Source: Sphingomonas panni (GTDB taxonomy: Bacteria; Pseudomonadota; Alphaproteobacteria; Sphingomonadales; Sphingomonadaceae). From it: a stretch of 64,000 nucleotides of DNA. Shown here piece by piece: positions 8,488 to 18,263 of this stretch (positions are counted from its first letter, which is position 1; every line of letters starts with the position of its first letter). The stretch covers positions 310,001-374,000 of the forward strand of contig NZ_JAKREU010000002.1 of the NCBI RefSeq assembly GCF_022664435.1, given 5' to 3'. The notes below the pieces were generated by a model. That model had not been told where the DNA came from and made no database searches. It worked only from the letters and a program-made list of their open reading frames with translations. The translations under genes and the position numbers were made by a program.

Positions 8488-11400
8488 TCAGAAGCGCACC
8501 TTCACCGTGCCGCGATACGACTGGTTGCGGATGTCGCGCTCGATCGTGGTGTCGGCCGCGACCGAGAATTCGACCTTGTCGCTGCCGAACGCGAAGCCGC
8601 CGCCGATTTCGCCCCATTCGTCGTCGCGCGTCGGCAGCGCGAAGGCAACGCTCGGCCCGATGCCGTTGGCGAAATTAGCGGTGAAGAACGCCGCGCGATC
8701 CTCGAACTCCCGGACATAATAGGCCGAGGCGAATGGACGGAAGCCGCCGAACGCGCCGTCCAGCACCGCACCGGCACGGCCCTGCAGGCTGGTATATTTG
8801 TCGGCGTCATAGCGCAGCGCCGGACCGCCCCCGGTTTCGACCGTCGGCGTGAAGCCCAGCTGGCTGGCACGTACAGCGATGCGCGGGCCGATATGCAGCT
8901 GGTCGGTACCGAACAGATAGCCCGCGCCGACCTCTGCCTGGAGCGCCAGTGCATTGTCGCGGGCGCGCAGGGTGAACGGCGTGGCACCGAGCGACACGTT
9001 GCGGCTGGTCCGCGCCTGATACACGCCCGCACCGAACTGCGCGTCGACGGTGACGCCCATCGGGGCCTGCACCTTGCCGTACAGCGTCCCCTGGATCAGC
9101 TCGCCGCGCGCCTGCTGGCCGAAGCGCTGCTGCCCGTCGACATCGCTGTACGACAGGCCGAAACCCAGCACGGCGGTATCCGACAGCGCCTTTTCGACGC
9201 CGCCCGCGATGTAGAAGCCGTCGAACTCGTCACGCCCGCTCGCAGGATTGACGCCCGGCATCCCCGGCGAACTGCCACGGATATAGCCGCCGGCGAGGAA
9301 CGCGCTGGCATCGTCGGGCAGCACGCCTTCGCGGATCGACGTGACCGCCGAGTCGGTCTGTGCCGCGACGCCCATGGTCGGGGCCATCACCGCGCCGACG
9401 ACCACGTCGTTCGGCCGCCCCATCACCGCCAGCGTACCGCCCAGCGGCTGCGCCGGATCGATCACCGCCAGCCGTTCGCGATAGAAACGGGCGACATTGT
9501 CCATCGCCGCCGTGCCGATCGCGCGCTTGGTCGTTTCCGACCGCGGGGCCAGCCCTTCCAGCGATGCCTGGATCCCGGCCTGCGACTGGAGATCGAGGAT
9601 GCCATAGGCTTCGGACAAGGCCGAATAATTGCCGCGATCCTGGTCGAGCAGCTGCGCATAAGCGGTCTGGATCGGCGTCTGCGCGACGACATTGGCATAG
9701 CTGCCCGCATCGATCCGTGCGGTGACGCTGTTCGCCGTATAGCTCAGCACCGGCCGCAGGATGGCGCTCAGCGCACCCGGCTGGGCGAAGCGGCCGCGGA
9801 TTTCGCCGGCGGCGGTCAGGATCGTGTAGCTGTCGTTGTAGCGGATGGTGCTGCCCGCGACCGGATTGAACAGGACGGAGCCGCCGATGCTGGCCAGGCC
9901 GTCCGTCGTGCCGTTGCGCACCAGCGCAATCTTGTCCGACACGCCGCCGGTACCGATGTCGATCGCCAGCTGCGTGCCCGAGGCGAGGATCAGGTTACCG
10001 CCGATGGTCAGCGTGCCGATCGTCCCGATCGTGCCCGGCGCGATCGTGCCGCTGACGCTGGTCAGGAAGCGCGAATCGACCCGGCCCGAGCCGCTGAGCA
10101 AGCCGCCGAGCAGGAAATAATCGCCGCCGGTGCGCACGCGCCCGTCGACGATCGTCTGGCCGTTCAGCTGGTTGATCTCAATCAGGCTGGTCAGCGATCC
10201 GGTGCTGGTGACGTTGAGCCGCGCCGCGCTGTTGGCGATCGACAGGCGGTCGATGGTGACCGACGTGTCGAGCGTCGTGGTGCCGGCGGCTCCCAGCGTC
10301 ACGTCGAAATAGCGCGCGACGATGCCCGATGCCTTCACGGGATCGCTGTTGTTCGGCACGAAGTTCGTCGCGCCGGGCAGCCCGTTGGCCAGCGTCGCGG
10401 CACCGACGGCCTTTGCCGCCGGACCGGCGTCGACCGGATCGCGCGCCACCGCCACGCCGTTCTGGTAATAGATGCCGGTTGCCAGGTCCTTGCAGATCGA
10501 ACTGGACCCGCTTTCGAAGCACAGCTGCCCGAAATCGCCACCCGATCCGGCCTCGCCCTGTCCGGCGGTGGTCGGCACGCCGTTTACCAGCTTGCCGTTC
10601 TGGATCACCTGATAGCTGGGATCGAGTTCGGTCTGCCAATGGGTCGCGTCGGTCCACTTCGCGTCGCCCGCCTTCGCGCTAACATAGCGATAGGGGTTCG
10701 ATGCGACGATATAGTCCCAGTAGAGATAGAGCGGCTGATAGAAGGACGACGTGCCGTAGGACGAGGACGGCTGCGCCGCATAATAGCGCGTACCGCCCGA
10801 CAACACGCCCAGCACGACCGGCTTGCTGAACGTCTTGTCGAGGATCAGCGGACCGCCCGAATCGCCGCCGGCGGTGATGCCTTCGTTCGGGAGCGCATCG
10901 TCCTTGAACAGGTTGAAGTCGAACCGGCTGGCCGACGACGTGCCGCGACGCGGATCGTCGAGGTCGGTCATGTACAGGTTCTGGTTCAGCGTGCGGCCGC
11001 TGCTGCCATAGAGGAACAGGTCGACGTCACTGAGCGAGGCGAGCGCACCCAGGTAATTCTCCGCCACGCGGCGCCGGTAATCGATGCCGCCGGTATCGCC
11101 GTTCAGCCCGGTGCCGTTACGGCCATAGCCGGTGATGACGACGTGATAGCCGGTGCCGGTCGCATTGTTGATCGACGACGGCGCAGGCAGCGCGGAAAAC
11201 AGCAGCGCCCAGGCCGGAATGCCGACCGCCGGCGTATCCAGCGTCGCGATGGCGACGTCGGATTGCAGGAAGCCGCGATTTTCGGTCTTCAGCGAATCGG
11301 TCAGGTAGGACACCTGATTGACGTTGAACATGGCATTGGACGGCGTGGAGCGGAACGCGGTCACGCCGGTCGTCGCATTGCCGAACAGCCAGTCGCGCAC

Positions 11401-11886
11401 GCCCTGGAGATTATCCGCCTTGAACCCGAACGCCATCTGCTTGTTGCCGGCTTCGGTGCCATAGGCGCTGGCCGGGCTGGTGTTCATGCAGTGCGCGGCC
11501 AGGATCACCATGCGCGGATTGACCAGCGTGCCGGTGCAAAGGCTCAGGCTGCCGCCGCCCTGATTGATGAACATCTGGCCGACGCCGGTGATGTCGTTCG
11601 GATCGCGCGCAGTCGTCGGCGTACCCGGCGGGTTGATGACGACCTGAGGCTCATCGACCGACGATCCGCCCGGCATCACGCCGCCGGGAACCCCGCCGAA
11701 CGGCGCGACGCTGACCGGAGCGGACCCAATCGGGCCGGCAGAGATCGTTCCGACATGCGGCGCGTCGAACGATTCGACCGGGCGATCCTGCGCCTGCGCC
11801 TGCGCCTGCATGGCGAACGGCATCACCGACGTGAGCAGCGCGCACCGAGCCACACGGCGGAAAGCCGCCGATCGACGTTGTACCAT
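8488..11886 (-). CDS. autotransporter with trypsin-like serine protease passenger
   Basis: A type Va secreted protein of 1132 residues. A signal peptide (ALLTSVMPFAMQAQAQA) leads to a chymotrypsin-fold protease with the triad visible as AAHC (near residue 130), DVAIATLD and GGDSGGPL (near 342). A beta-helical passenger with repeated Gly/Thr-rich strands follows, then an autotransporter beta-barrel over about the last 270 residues ending in VKVRF, the aromatic C-terminus expected for BAM recognition. The ATG chosen has an AGGGG ribosome site just upstream. It is divergent from the GH18/deacetylase/glycosyltransferase gene and is followed by a shared terminator. The substrate is not evident. 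Confidence 0.93.
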   Translation of the reverse strand: MVQRRSAAFRRVARCALLTSVMPFAMQAQAQAQDRPVESFDAPHVGTISAGPIGSAPVSVAPFGGVPGGVMPGGSSVDEPQVVINPPGTPTTARDPNDITGVGQMFINQGGGSLSLCTGTLVNPRMVILAAHCMNTSPASAYGTEAGNKQMAFGFKADNLQGVRDWLFGNATTGVTAFRSTPSNAMFNVNQVSYLTDSLKTENRGFLQSDVAIATLDTPAVGIPAWALLFSALPAPSSINNATGTGYHVVITGYGRNGTGLNGDTGGIDYRRRVAENYLGALASLSDVDLFLYGSSGRTLNQNLYMTDLDDPRRGTSSASRFDFNLFKDDALPNEGITAGGDSGGPLILDKTFSKPVVLGVLSGGTRYYAAQPSSSYGTSSFYQPLYLYWDYIVASNPYRYVSAKAGDAKWTDATHWQTELDPSYQVIQNGKLVNGVPTTAGQGEAGSGGDFGQLCFESGSSSICKDLATGIYYQNGVAVARDPVDAGPAAKAVGAATLANGLPGATNFVPNNSDPVKASGIVARYFDVTLGAAGTTTLDTSVTIDRLSIANSAARLNVTSTGSLTSLIEINQLNGQTIVDGRVRTGGDYFLLGGLLSGSGRVDSRFLTSVSGTIAPGTIGTIGTLTIGGNLILASGTQLAIDIGTGGVSDKIALVRNGTTDGLASIGGSVLFNPVAGSTIRYNDSYTILTAAGEIRGRFAQPGALSAILRPVLSYTANSVTARIDAGSYANVVAQTPIQTAYAQLLDQDRGNYSALSEAYGILDLQSQAGIQASLEGLAPRSETTKRAIGTAAMDNVARFYRERLAVIDPAQPLGGTLAVMGRPNDVVVGAVMAPTMGVAAQTDSAVTSIREGVLPDDASAFLAGGYIRGSSPGMPGVNPASGRDEFDGFYIAGGVEKALSDTAVLGFGLSYSDVDGQQRFGQQARGELIQGTLYGKVQAPMGVTVDAQFGAGVYQARTSRNVSLGATPFTLRARDNALALQAEVGAGYLFGTDQLHIGPRIAVRASQLGFTPTVETGGGPALRYDADKYTSLQGRAGAVLDGAFGGFRPFASAYYVREFEDRAAFFTANFANGIGPSVAFALPTRDDEWGEIGGGFAFGSDKVEFSVAADTTIERDIRNQSYRGTVKVRF

Positions 11887-12162
11887 TTGACATCCCCTGT
11901 ACTTCGGACGGCCTGAATTTCGCCGTGAAGCCCGCATCCTATGCTTTGTCCGAAAGCTGTCAATTCATGCGGCGGCGTATCGATCATCAATAATTCGTAT
12001 TGGCCACGCTGTTGCAAACCGGCACCACCGCGCCATCGCGCCATCGCGCCGCGTGACCAAAAGTTCATGTCGCGCTCACCCCGCCGCCCGGAACGATCGC
12101 CTAACGCGGCACTACCGGGGGCGCATCGTGCGACCACCGCAGACGTTCGAGGTCGCCGCAGA

Positions 12163-15100
12163 GTGAGCAAGCCCATTTTCTTCGATCCCACCGGCCGACG
12201 CGGTGTCTGGGCACGGCGCGGGGTCGCGCTGCTGATCCTCGCGGTCGTGCTGGCGGCGATCGCCTTTGCGTCGACGCTGGTGCTGACGCCGCGCACGCTG
12301 GGAATGCCGCTGCCGTTCGCAAGGCGCCATGGCGAGGCGTTCGCCCCGCGCGGCGACGGTCTGGCGAAGCACGGCCGCTGGCTGCCGCGGGCGAGTGCAC
12401 CGACACAGGGATCGCCGCTGACCATCGGCTTCTACGTGCCCGATACGGCGGGCGGGCTGTCGTCGTTGCAGCGGCATATGGCGGGGCTGGACTGGATCGT
12501 ACCGGCCTATATCACCGTGGTCGGACAGCAGGTTCATGCGATCGACGATCCCCGTCTCGCCCAACTGCTGGCCGGCACGCGCCACGCGCCGAAGATGCTG
12601 CCGATGGTGCAGAACCTGACCGACGACAACTGGGATGGTGCCGGAGCCGCCCGAATGCTTGCCGATCCGCAGGCCCGCGCGACGCTGGTGGCGCAGCTCG
12701 CCGGCTATGTGCAGGCGCATCACGCCGCCGGGCTGGTGATGGATTATGAAAGCCTGCCCGCTGCCGCCGTCGCGCGCTATCCCGCCTTCCTCGCGCAGTT
12801 GCACGCGGCGCTGCCCAAGGGCGCGACGCTGGCGGTCACCGCGCCGGCGGGCGATCCCGACTGGCGGTTGGCCGATGTGGCGCGGGCGACCGACCACGTC
12901 ATCCTGATGGCCTATGACGAGCATTGGGAAAGCGGCACGCCCGGCCCGATCGCGTCGCAGCCCTGGTTCGTCGCGCAGGTCGAACAGGCGATCCGGCAGG
13001 TCGGTCGCGACAAGCTGGTCGTGGCGCTGGGCAGCTATGCCTATGACTGGCACGATGGCGGTGCGGATGCGCTGTCGATCGAGGAAGCGTGGCTGGCCGC
13101 GCATGATTCCTCGGCCCAGATCGGTTTCGACCGGTCGAGCGGGAATGCCGGCTTCACCTATGCCGACGAACGCGGCAGCCGGCACCAGGTGTGGATGCTG
13201 GACGCGGCGACCAGCTGGAACGAACTGGCCGCGCTGCGGCGCATGGGGCTGGACGATGTGGCGCTGTGGCGACTGGGCAGCGAGGATGCCGGGATCTGGA
13301 ACGATCTCGCCGCCTTCCGCACCACCGACCGCGTCCATCGCATCGGCCGCCTGCAAAGCGCGCTGAACGTCGATGTCGAGGGGTCGGGCGAGGTGCTGCG
13401 CATCACCAACCGGCCGACCGACGGGCAGCGGGCGTTGCAGTTCGACCGCGACGGCATGATCGCCGACGAACAATATGCCGCGCTCCCCACCCCCTATGTC
13501 GTGCAGCGCACCGGCGCGGCCGATCCGAAGGCGATCGCGCTGACGTTCGACGACGGCCCCGACGCGACCTGGACGCCGCCGATCCTCGATGCGCTGGAAA
13601 AGGCCGGCGTGCCCGCCACCTTCTTCGTCGTCGGCGAAAATGCGCTGGAGCATCCGGGCCTGTTGCAGCGGATCGTGCGCGACGGGGACGAGATCGGCAA
13701 CCACAGCTACACCCACCCGAACCTCGCCACCACCGGCGAACGCACGACCAAGCTGGAGCTGAACGCCACGCAGCGCCTGATCCAGGCCTATACCGGGCGG
13801 TCGACGACGCTGTTCCGCGCACCCTATTTCGGGGATGCCGAACCGACGACGATGGACGAAATCGCCCCGGCGCTGCTGGCGCAGGATCTGGGCTATACCG
13901 TCGTCGGGCTGCACGTCGATCCGAACGACTGGCAGCGGCCGGGCACCGATTCCATCGTCCGGCAGGTCGTCGAGCAGGTCGAGGACGCCAGCGCCGACAG
14001 TTCGCGCAACGTCGTCCTGCTGCATGACGGTGGCGGCGACCGGCAGCAGACGGTCGATGCCCTGCCGCGCATCATCGCCATCCTGAAGGCGAAGGGGTAC
14101 CACTTCGTCACCGCATCGCAGCTGGTCGGCGTCCCCCGCGCGGTCGCGATGCCGGCGGTGACCGGGCGCGACCTGATGGCGGTGCGTACCGACGTCGCGA
14201 TCTTCATCGTGCTGGCGGCGATCTCGGTCACCCTCGCCTGGCTGTTCTACCTCGCCATCGGCCTCGGCATGGCGCGCGCAGTGCTGATGGCGGCGCTCGC
14301 CTGGTTCCAGTCGCGGCGGCAGCGTCCGACCCCGCCCGACTATCACCCCAGCGTTTCGGTCATCATTCCGGCGTATAACGAAGAGCGTGTGATCGCCGAT
14401 TCGGTCGCCCGGGTGCTGGCGAGCGACTATCCGGGATTGCAGGTTATCGTCGCCGACGACGGGTCGAAGGACGCGACCAGCCAGGTCGTCCGCGACCGCT
14501 TCGCCGCCGATCCGCGCGTCACGCTCCTTACGCTCGCCAATGGCGGCAAGGCGGCGGCGCTCAACCGCGCGCTGTTGCAGGCGGAGTGCGAGGTCATCAT
14601 CGCGCTCGACGCCGATACCCAGTTCGAACCGACGACCATCGCCCGGTTGGCGCGCTGGTTCGCCGATCCGAAGCTAGGCGCGGTCGCGGGCGATGCGCGC
14701 GTCGGCAACCGGGTGAACCTCGTCACCCGCTGGCAGGCGGTCGAATATATCACCGCGCAGAACCTCGAACGTCGCGCGCTTGCCGGGTTCGATGCGATGA
14801 CCGTGGTGCCGGGCGCCGTTGGCGCATGGCGGCGGGCCGCGCTGGACGCGGTCGGCGGCTATCCCGAAGACACGCTGGCCGAGGACCAGGACCTGACCAT
14901 CGCCATCCAGCGGGCCGGCTGGCGCGTGACCTACGACCCGCGCGCCGTTGCGTGGACCGAAGCGCCCGAAAGCTTCAAGGCACTTGCCAAACAGCGCTAT
15001 CGCTGGGCGTTCGGCACGCTGCAATGCCTGTGGAAGCATCGCCGCGTCCTGATGACCGGCAAGCCCGCCGGCCTCGCCCGGATCGGCCTGCCACAGGCGT

Positions 15101-15462
15101 GGCTGTTCCAGATCTTCTTCGCCGCCATCTCTCCGCTGATCGACCTCGCCCTGATCCTGTCGATCGTCGGCACCGCCGTCCGCGTGGCCCAGCACGGCTG
15201 GGCGCAGACGAGCGGCGATGTCGGGCAGATGGGGCTGTACTGGCTCTGCTTCACCGCGATCGACGTGGCGTGTGGCTGGGTCGCGTATCGGCTGGACGGG
15301 AACAAGGCGCGCTACCCCGCGCACCTGCTCGTCGCCCAACGGCTGGTCTATCGCCAGATCATGTACTGGGTCGTGCTGCGCGCCATCGCATCGGCGATCG
15401 GCGGATTCGTGGTCGGCTGGGGCAAGCTGGAGCGCAGCGGCCGGGTCGAGGCGGCGGCTTGA
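12163..15462 (+). CDS. GH18-like / polysaccharide deacetylase / family 2 glycosyltransferase fusion
   Basis: One 1099-residue membrane protein with three carbohydrate domains. After an N-terminal membrane anchor (about residues 20-45) comes a GH18-type barrel (about 80-440) with GLVMDYESLP, a short form of the DxxDxDxE motif. Next is a NodB-type deacetylase (about 457-650) with LTFDDGPDATW and GNHSYTHPN for metal binding. Membrane helices follow (about 675-710), then a processive GT2 domain with VIIPAYNEE, ALDADTQ, EDQD and KQRYRW, and more C-terminal helices. It probably polymerises and partly de-N-acetylates a GlcNAc-like polymer. The GTG before SKPIFFDP is preferred; in-frame ATGs at 11941 and 12067 are possible but lack a good ribosome site. 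Confidence 0.88.
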   Translation: MSKPIFFDPTGRRGVWARRGVALLILAVVLAAIAFASTLVLTPRTLGMPLPFARRHGEAFAPRGDGLAKHGRWLPRASAPTQGSPLTIGFYVPDTAGGLSSLQRHMAGLDWIVPAYITVVGQQVHAIDDPRLAQLLAGTRHAPKMLPMVQNLTDDNWDGAGAARMLADPQARATLVAQLAGYVQAHHAAGLVMDYESLPAAAVARYPAFLAQLHAALPKGATLAVTAPAGDPDWRLADVARATDHVILMAYDEHWESGTPGPIASQPWFVAQVEQAIRQVGRDKLVVALGSYAYDWHDGGADALSIEEAWLAAHDSSAQIGFDRSSGNAGFTYADERGSRHQVWMLDAATSWNELAALRRMGLDDVALWRLGSEDAGIWNDLAAFRTTDRVHRIGRLQSALNVDVEGSGEVLRITNRPTDGQRALQFDRDGMIADEQYAALPTPYVVQRTGAADPKAIALTFDDGPDATWTPPILDALEKAGVPATFFVVGENALEHPGLLQRIVRDGDEIGNHSYTHPNLATTGERTTKLELNATQRLIQAYTGRSTTLFRAPYFGDAEPTTMDEIAPALLAQDLGYTVVGLHVDPNDWQRPGTDSIVRQVVEQVEDASADSSRNVVLLHDGGGDRQQTVDALPRIIAILKAKGYHFVTASQLVGVPRAVAMPAVTGRDLMAVRTDVAIFIVLAAISVTLAWLFYLAIGLGMARAVLMAALAWFQSRRQRPTPPDYHPSVSVIIPAYNEERVIADSVARVLASDYPGLQVIVADDGSKDATSQVVRDRFAADPRVTLLTLANGGKAAALNRALLQAECEVIIALDADTQFEPTTIARLARWFADPKLGAVAGDARVGNRVNLVTRWQAVEYITAQNLERRALAGFDAMTVVPGAVGAWRRAALDAVGGYPEDTLAEDQDLTIAIQRAGWRVTYDPRAVAWTEAPESFKALAKQRYRWAFGTLQCLWKHRRVLMTGKPAGLARIGLPQAWLFQIFFAAISPLIDLALILSIVGTAVRVAQHGWAQTSGDVGQMGLYWLCFTAIDVACGWVAYRLDGNKARYPAHLLVAQRLVYRQIMYWVVLRAIASAIGGFVVGWGKLERSGRVEAAA

Positions 15463-15478
15463 CGACGGGCGGGGCGGC

Positions 15479-15832
15479 CTATCCCGCCGCCCCGTCCTCC
15501 GCCGCCAGCCGGTCGAGCCACGCCTGCGCCTGTCGCGGCTCGCCCATCGCCTGCGGTCCGACCGGCCCGCGCGATTTCAGGAATTCCTGCCGCAGCGCGA
15601 ACGGCGGCAGGCCAAGCTGGTCCCGCGCGGCATCGATCGCGTCGGCCAGTTCCTCCAGATGATCGATCACCGGCGCGATGGCGGCACGGGTCCGGCGATC
15701 CGGCCGGTGGTCGAACAGCCCCGACTTGCCCGCAGCGGTACGGCGCAGTGCCTCGATCAACGCGGTACGATACTCGGTTTCCTGTTCCAGCCGGAGGTCG
15801 TCCAGCCGGGCGAGACGATCTGCCTTTGCCAT
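15479..15832 (-). CDS. conserved small cytoplasmic protein, function unknown
   Basis: I do not recognise this 117-residue protein. It is mostly helical and charged (LARLDDLRLEQETEYRTALI, then HLEELADAIDAARD), with no signal peptide or membrane segment, and ends in a conserved-looking block (FALRQEFLKSRGPVGPQAMG). It is convergent with the large glycosyltransferase gene 17 bases away, and its ATG has no close upstream partner. Coding is supported by its position in an otherwise empty interval and by sensible amino-acid composition. Confidence 0.65.
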   Translation of the reverse strand: MAKADRLARLDDLRLEQETEYRTALIEALRRTAAGKSGLFDHRPDRRTRAAIAPVIDHLEELADAIDAARDQLGLPPFALRQEFLKSRGPVGPQAMGEPRQAQAWLDRLAAEDGAAG

Positions 15833-15870
15833 GACCGGTCTTTAGGACACCGGGTTTCCCCGCGCCACCA

Positions 15871-16176
15871 TCAGAAGCCGATGCGCAACCGCGCCATCAA
15901 CCGAGGGACGGTAACGCCGCCGGCGAGGCCGGCACTCTCTCCCTCGGCCGAAAGCGTCGCCTTGTCCGACAGACGGAGCTGCGCCCGGCCCGATCCTTCG
16001 AAGCGCCGCTCGGGCAGCGCGGTCAGGCGATAGCGGCCATCGTCGCGGTCGCCGCAGACGACGATCTCCCCCTCGCCCGTGTTTCGGTCGCAGGACGGTT
16101 CCGGCAATAGCGGTTTGAGGTCGATCCGCAGCGGCGGTTCCGCGGCCGTCTGCACCAGCATCAGCAACGGCCACAT
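15871..16176 (-). CDS. small periplasmic protein, function unknown
   Basis: A 101-residue protein with a short hydrophobic start (MWPLLMLVQTAAEPP) and two cysteines in SCDRNTGEGEIVVCGDRDD, likely a disulfide. The block EIVVCG...YRL is a pattern I associate with small sphingomonad exported proteins of unknown role. The remainder is beta-rich with no catalytic motif. It stands 38 bases upstream of the 117-residue gene and 60 bases downstream of the histidine kinase gene on the same strand. Confidence 0.6.
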   Translation of the reverse strand: MWPLLMLVQTAAEPPLRIDLKPLLPEPSCDRNTGEGEIVVCGDRDDGRYRLTALPERRFEGSGRAQLRLSDKATLSAEGESAGLAGGVTVPRLMARLRIGF

Positions 16177-16236
16177 CGCGCGCCTCCCGTATCGGTCACA
16201 CTGTTCCGCGCAATTATGGCAGTGTCGGGGCGGCCG

Positions 16237-17556
16237 TCAGCGCGTCACCGTCATACGCACCGCAAGTCCCGGCGCATTGTCGCTCAAGGTCAGCGTACCG
16301 CCATGAAGATGTGCGACGGCCGCCACCAGCGACAGCCCGAGCCCCGCCCCGCTCTCGGTCCGCGCCGCGTCCAACCGACCGAAACGACGCAGCGCATCGC
16401 CGCGTCTTTCGGGGGCTATGCCGGGTCCGTCATCGGCAACCGTGATCGCCGCGCCGCCATCGGCCTCTGCAACCGTCAGGCGAATGACGCCGGCACCATA
16501 TTTCAATGCGTTATCGATCAGATTTGCCACGGCCTGTCCGATCATTTCGCGATTGGCAGGCACCGTGACCGCTTCGCTATCGGCGACGTGGATGGTCAGC
16601 CCGCGATCCTCGGCCAGCGGTTCGAACATGTCGGCGACATCGGCGACCAGTGCCGACAGGTCGACCGGCTGGAACGCCTCGCGCCCGATCCCCGCTTCCG
16701 CACGGGTGATGCGCAGTGCGGTGTCGAGCATCCCGAGCAGCCGGTCGCCTTCCTCCATCGCTCGCAGCACCGCGACCCGGCCCTCTTCGCTCTCCGCCGC
16801 CGCCAGCGCGCGTTCCAGCGTGGCGCGCAACCGGGTGAGTGGCGAGCGCAGGTCGTGCGCCAGCCCATCGGTCGCCAGCTTCAGTTCGCCGACCAGCGTC
16901 GCGATCCGGTCGAGCATCGCATTGACCGACCGGCCCAGCGCCTCGAACGCATCGGCACCGCCGTCCAGCGCCACTCGCTGGTCGAGGTCGCCCGCCGTCA
17001 CCGCCGCCACCGTCTGCGCCGTCCGGCCAAGCCGTGCCGCGATCAGTCGGGCTGCGACCCAGCCGGCCAGCCCGGCCAGCAACAGCGCGACGATCATCGC
17101 CGCGACCATCGCCGCCTCCATCGCGCCGACGAACGCCAGCTCGCCCTCGATCACATGGCCGGTCAGCAGCCGCGTACCATCGGGCAGGATGGTGCCGATC
17201 ACCCGCATCGCTTCGGGCTTTTCGCGCGCCACGCGAAAAATCTCGATGGTGGCAGGCGGGCCGATCACGACATTGGGCGGCCAGGCAGCGACATTGCCGG
17301 CCAATACCCGGCCGTCGCGCTGCATCACCAGCACGACCGATTGCGGACGGTCGCTGCGATCGAGCCGGTCTTCGGCCAACCGGACCATCCGCGCGACGCC
17401 ACCCGACGCCCAACCTTCCAACAACGTCGCGCGCAGCCGCGCCGCCTGATCGGTCGCACTCGCGGTCAGACGGTTCTCGGTGATCGTCCGGACGCTCAGC
17501 AGTACGACTGCCGCACCGGCGATCTGCAGCGCGAACACCAGCAGGGCGAAGCGCAC
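16237..17556 (-). CDS. sensor histidine kinase, HAMP type
   Basis: An inner-membrane kinase of about 439 residues: first helix (FALLVFALQIAGAAVVLL), a periplasmic domain of some 120 residues, second helix (AAMVAAMIVALLLAGLAGWV), HAMP linker, dimerisation domain with the phospho-acceptor His in LAHDLRSPLTRL (about residue 231), then ATP domain with NLIDNALKYG, ADDGPGI and GAGLGLSL. The GTG at 17556 is the conservative start. A CTG at 17583 would overlap the response-regulator stop as CTGA and add nine residues (MKRFSRSAT), which looks biologically attractive. It is the last gene of the PDZ/regulator/kinase operon. Confidence 0.93.
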   Translation of the reverse strand: MRFALLVFALQIAGAAVVLLSVRTITENRLTASATDQAARLRATLLEGWASGGVARMVRLAEDRLDRSDRPQSVVLVMQRDGRVLAGNVAAWPPNVVIGPPATIEIFRVAREKPEAMRVIGTILPDGTRLLTGHVIEGELAFVGAMEAAMVAAMIVALLLAGLAGWVAARLIAARLGRTAQTVAAVTAGDLDQRVALDGGADAFEALGRSVNAMLDRIATLVGELKLATDGLAHDLRSPLTRLRATLERALAAAESEEGRVAVLRAMEEGDRLLGMLDTALRITRAEAGIGREAFQPVDLSALVADVADMFEPLAEDRGLTIHVADSEAVTVPANREMIGQAVANLIDNALKYGAGVIRLTVAEADGGAAITVADDGPGIAPERRGDALRRFGRLDAARTESGAGLGLSLVAAVAHLHGGTLTLSDNAPGLAVRMTVTR

Positions 17557-17579
17557 CGTCGCCGACCGGCTGAACCGCT

Positions 17580-18263
17580 TCAGGAGTCGGCCCCCAGCTT
17601 GTAGCCCGAGCCGCGCACCGTGTGCAGCAGGCGGCGTTCCTCGCCCTCGTCGATCTTGCGCCGCAGCCGGCTGATATGCACATCGGTCACGTTGCTGCCG
17701 GGATCGAAATGATAATCCCATACGCCCTCGAGCAGCATGGTGCGCGTCACGACCTGTCCGGCATGGCGCAACAGATATTCGAGCAGGCGGAATTCGCGCG
17801 GTTGCAGGTCTATCACCCGCTGGCCGCGCCGCACCCGCCGCGCGAGCAGGTCCATTTCCAGATCGTCGCAACTGAGCTTCGTCTCGACCGCCGGGCCGCC
17901 CGCCTGTTGTCGCCGCGTGAGCAGCCGGACGCGGGCGAGCAGTTCGGCGAACACGAACGGCTTGGTCAGATAGTCGTCCGCGCCCTGGGTCAGGCCCGCC
18001 ACGCGGTCGTCGGGCGATCCCATGGCCGACAGGATCAGCACCGGCGTCGCTATACCGGCGGCGCGCATCGCGGCTACCGCCGCCATGCCGTCCATCTGCG
18101 GCAGCATCCGGTCCATGACGATACAGTCATAGCCACCGTCGATCGCGTGGAACAGGCCGTCACGGCCATTGGCGGCGCGATCGACGTTGAACCCGGCCTC
18201 GGTCAGCCCCTTGGCGATGTAGCTCGCGGTTTGTTCATCGTCCTCGACGATCAGGATCTTCAC
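17580..18263 (-). CDS. OmpR-type response regulator
   Basis: A 227-residue DNA-binding regulator. The receiver domain has the acidic pair EDD near residue 8, the phosphorylated Asp51 in CIVMDRMLP and Lys101 in LTKPF. The C-terminal winged helix carries LQPREFRLLEYLLRHAGQVVTR and DVHISRLRRKID, so it belongs to the OmpR/PhoB group. The GTG start lies inside the 3' end of the PDZ gene and is preferred over a longer upstream frame because VKILIVEDDE is the usual start. Its stop abuts the kinase start, making a tightly coupled pair. Confidence 0.94.
   Translation of the reverse strand: MKILIVEDDEQTASYIAKGLTEAGFNVDRAANGRDGLFHAIDGGYDCIVMDRMLPQMDGMAAVAAMRAAGIATPVLILSAMGSPDDRVAGLTQGADDYLTKPFVFAELLARVRLLTRRQQAGGPAVETKLSCDDLEMDLLARRVRRGQRVIDLQPREFRLLEYLLRHAGQVVTRTMLLEGVWDYHFDPGSNVTDVHISRLRRKIDEGEERRLLHTVRGSGYKLGADS

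Noticed and set aside
8032..11916. A 1294-codon open frame opposite the autotransporter gene
   Set aside because: It is a high-GC shadow: Arg/Gln/Asp-rich with no domain. The other strand encodes a clear signal peptide, catalytic triad and barrel.
12025..12055. Tandem CGCCATCG units upstream of the glycosyltransferase
   Set aside because: Only two to three short copies in a GC-rich region; not distinguishable from chance.
12112..14346. A 744-codon frame opposite the GH18/deacetylase/glycosyltransferase gene
   Set aside because: The composition is typical of antisense GC-rich frames, while the plus strand has recognisable motifs throughout.
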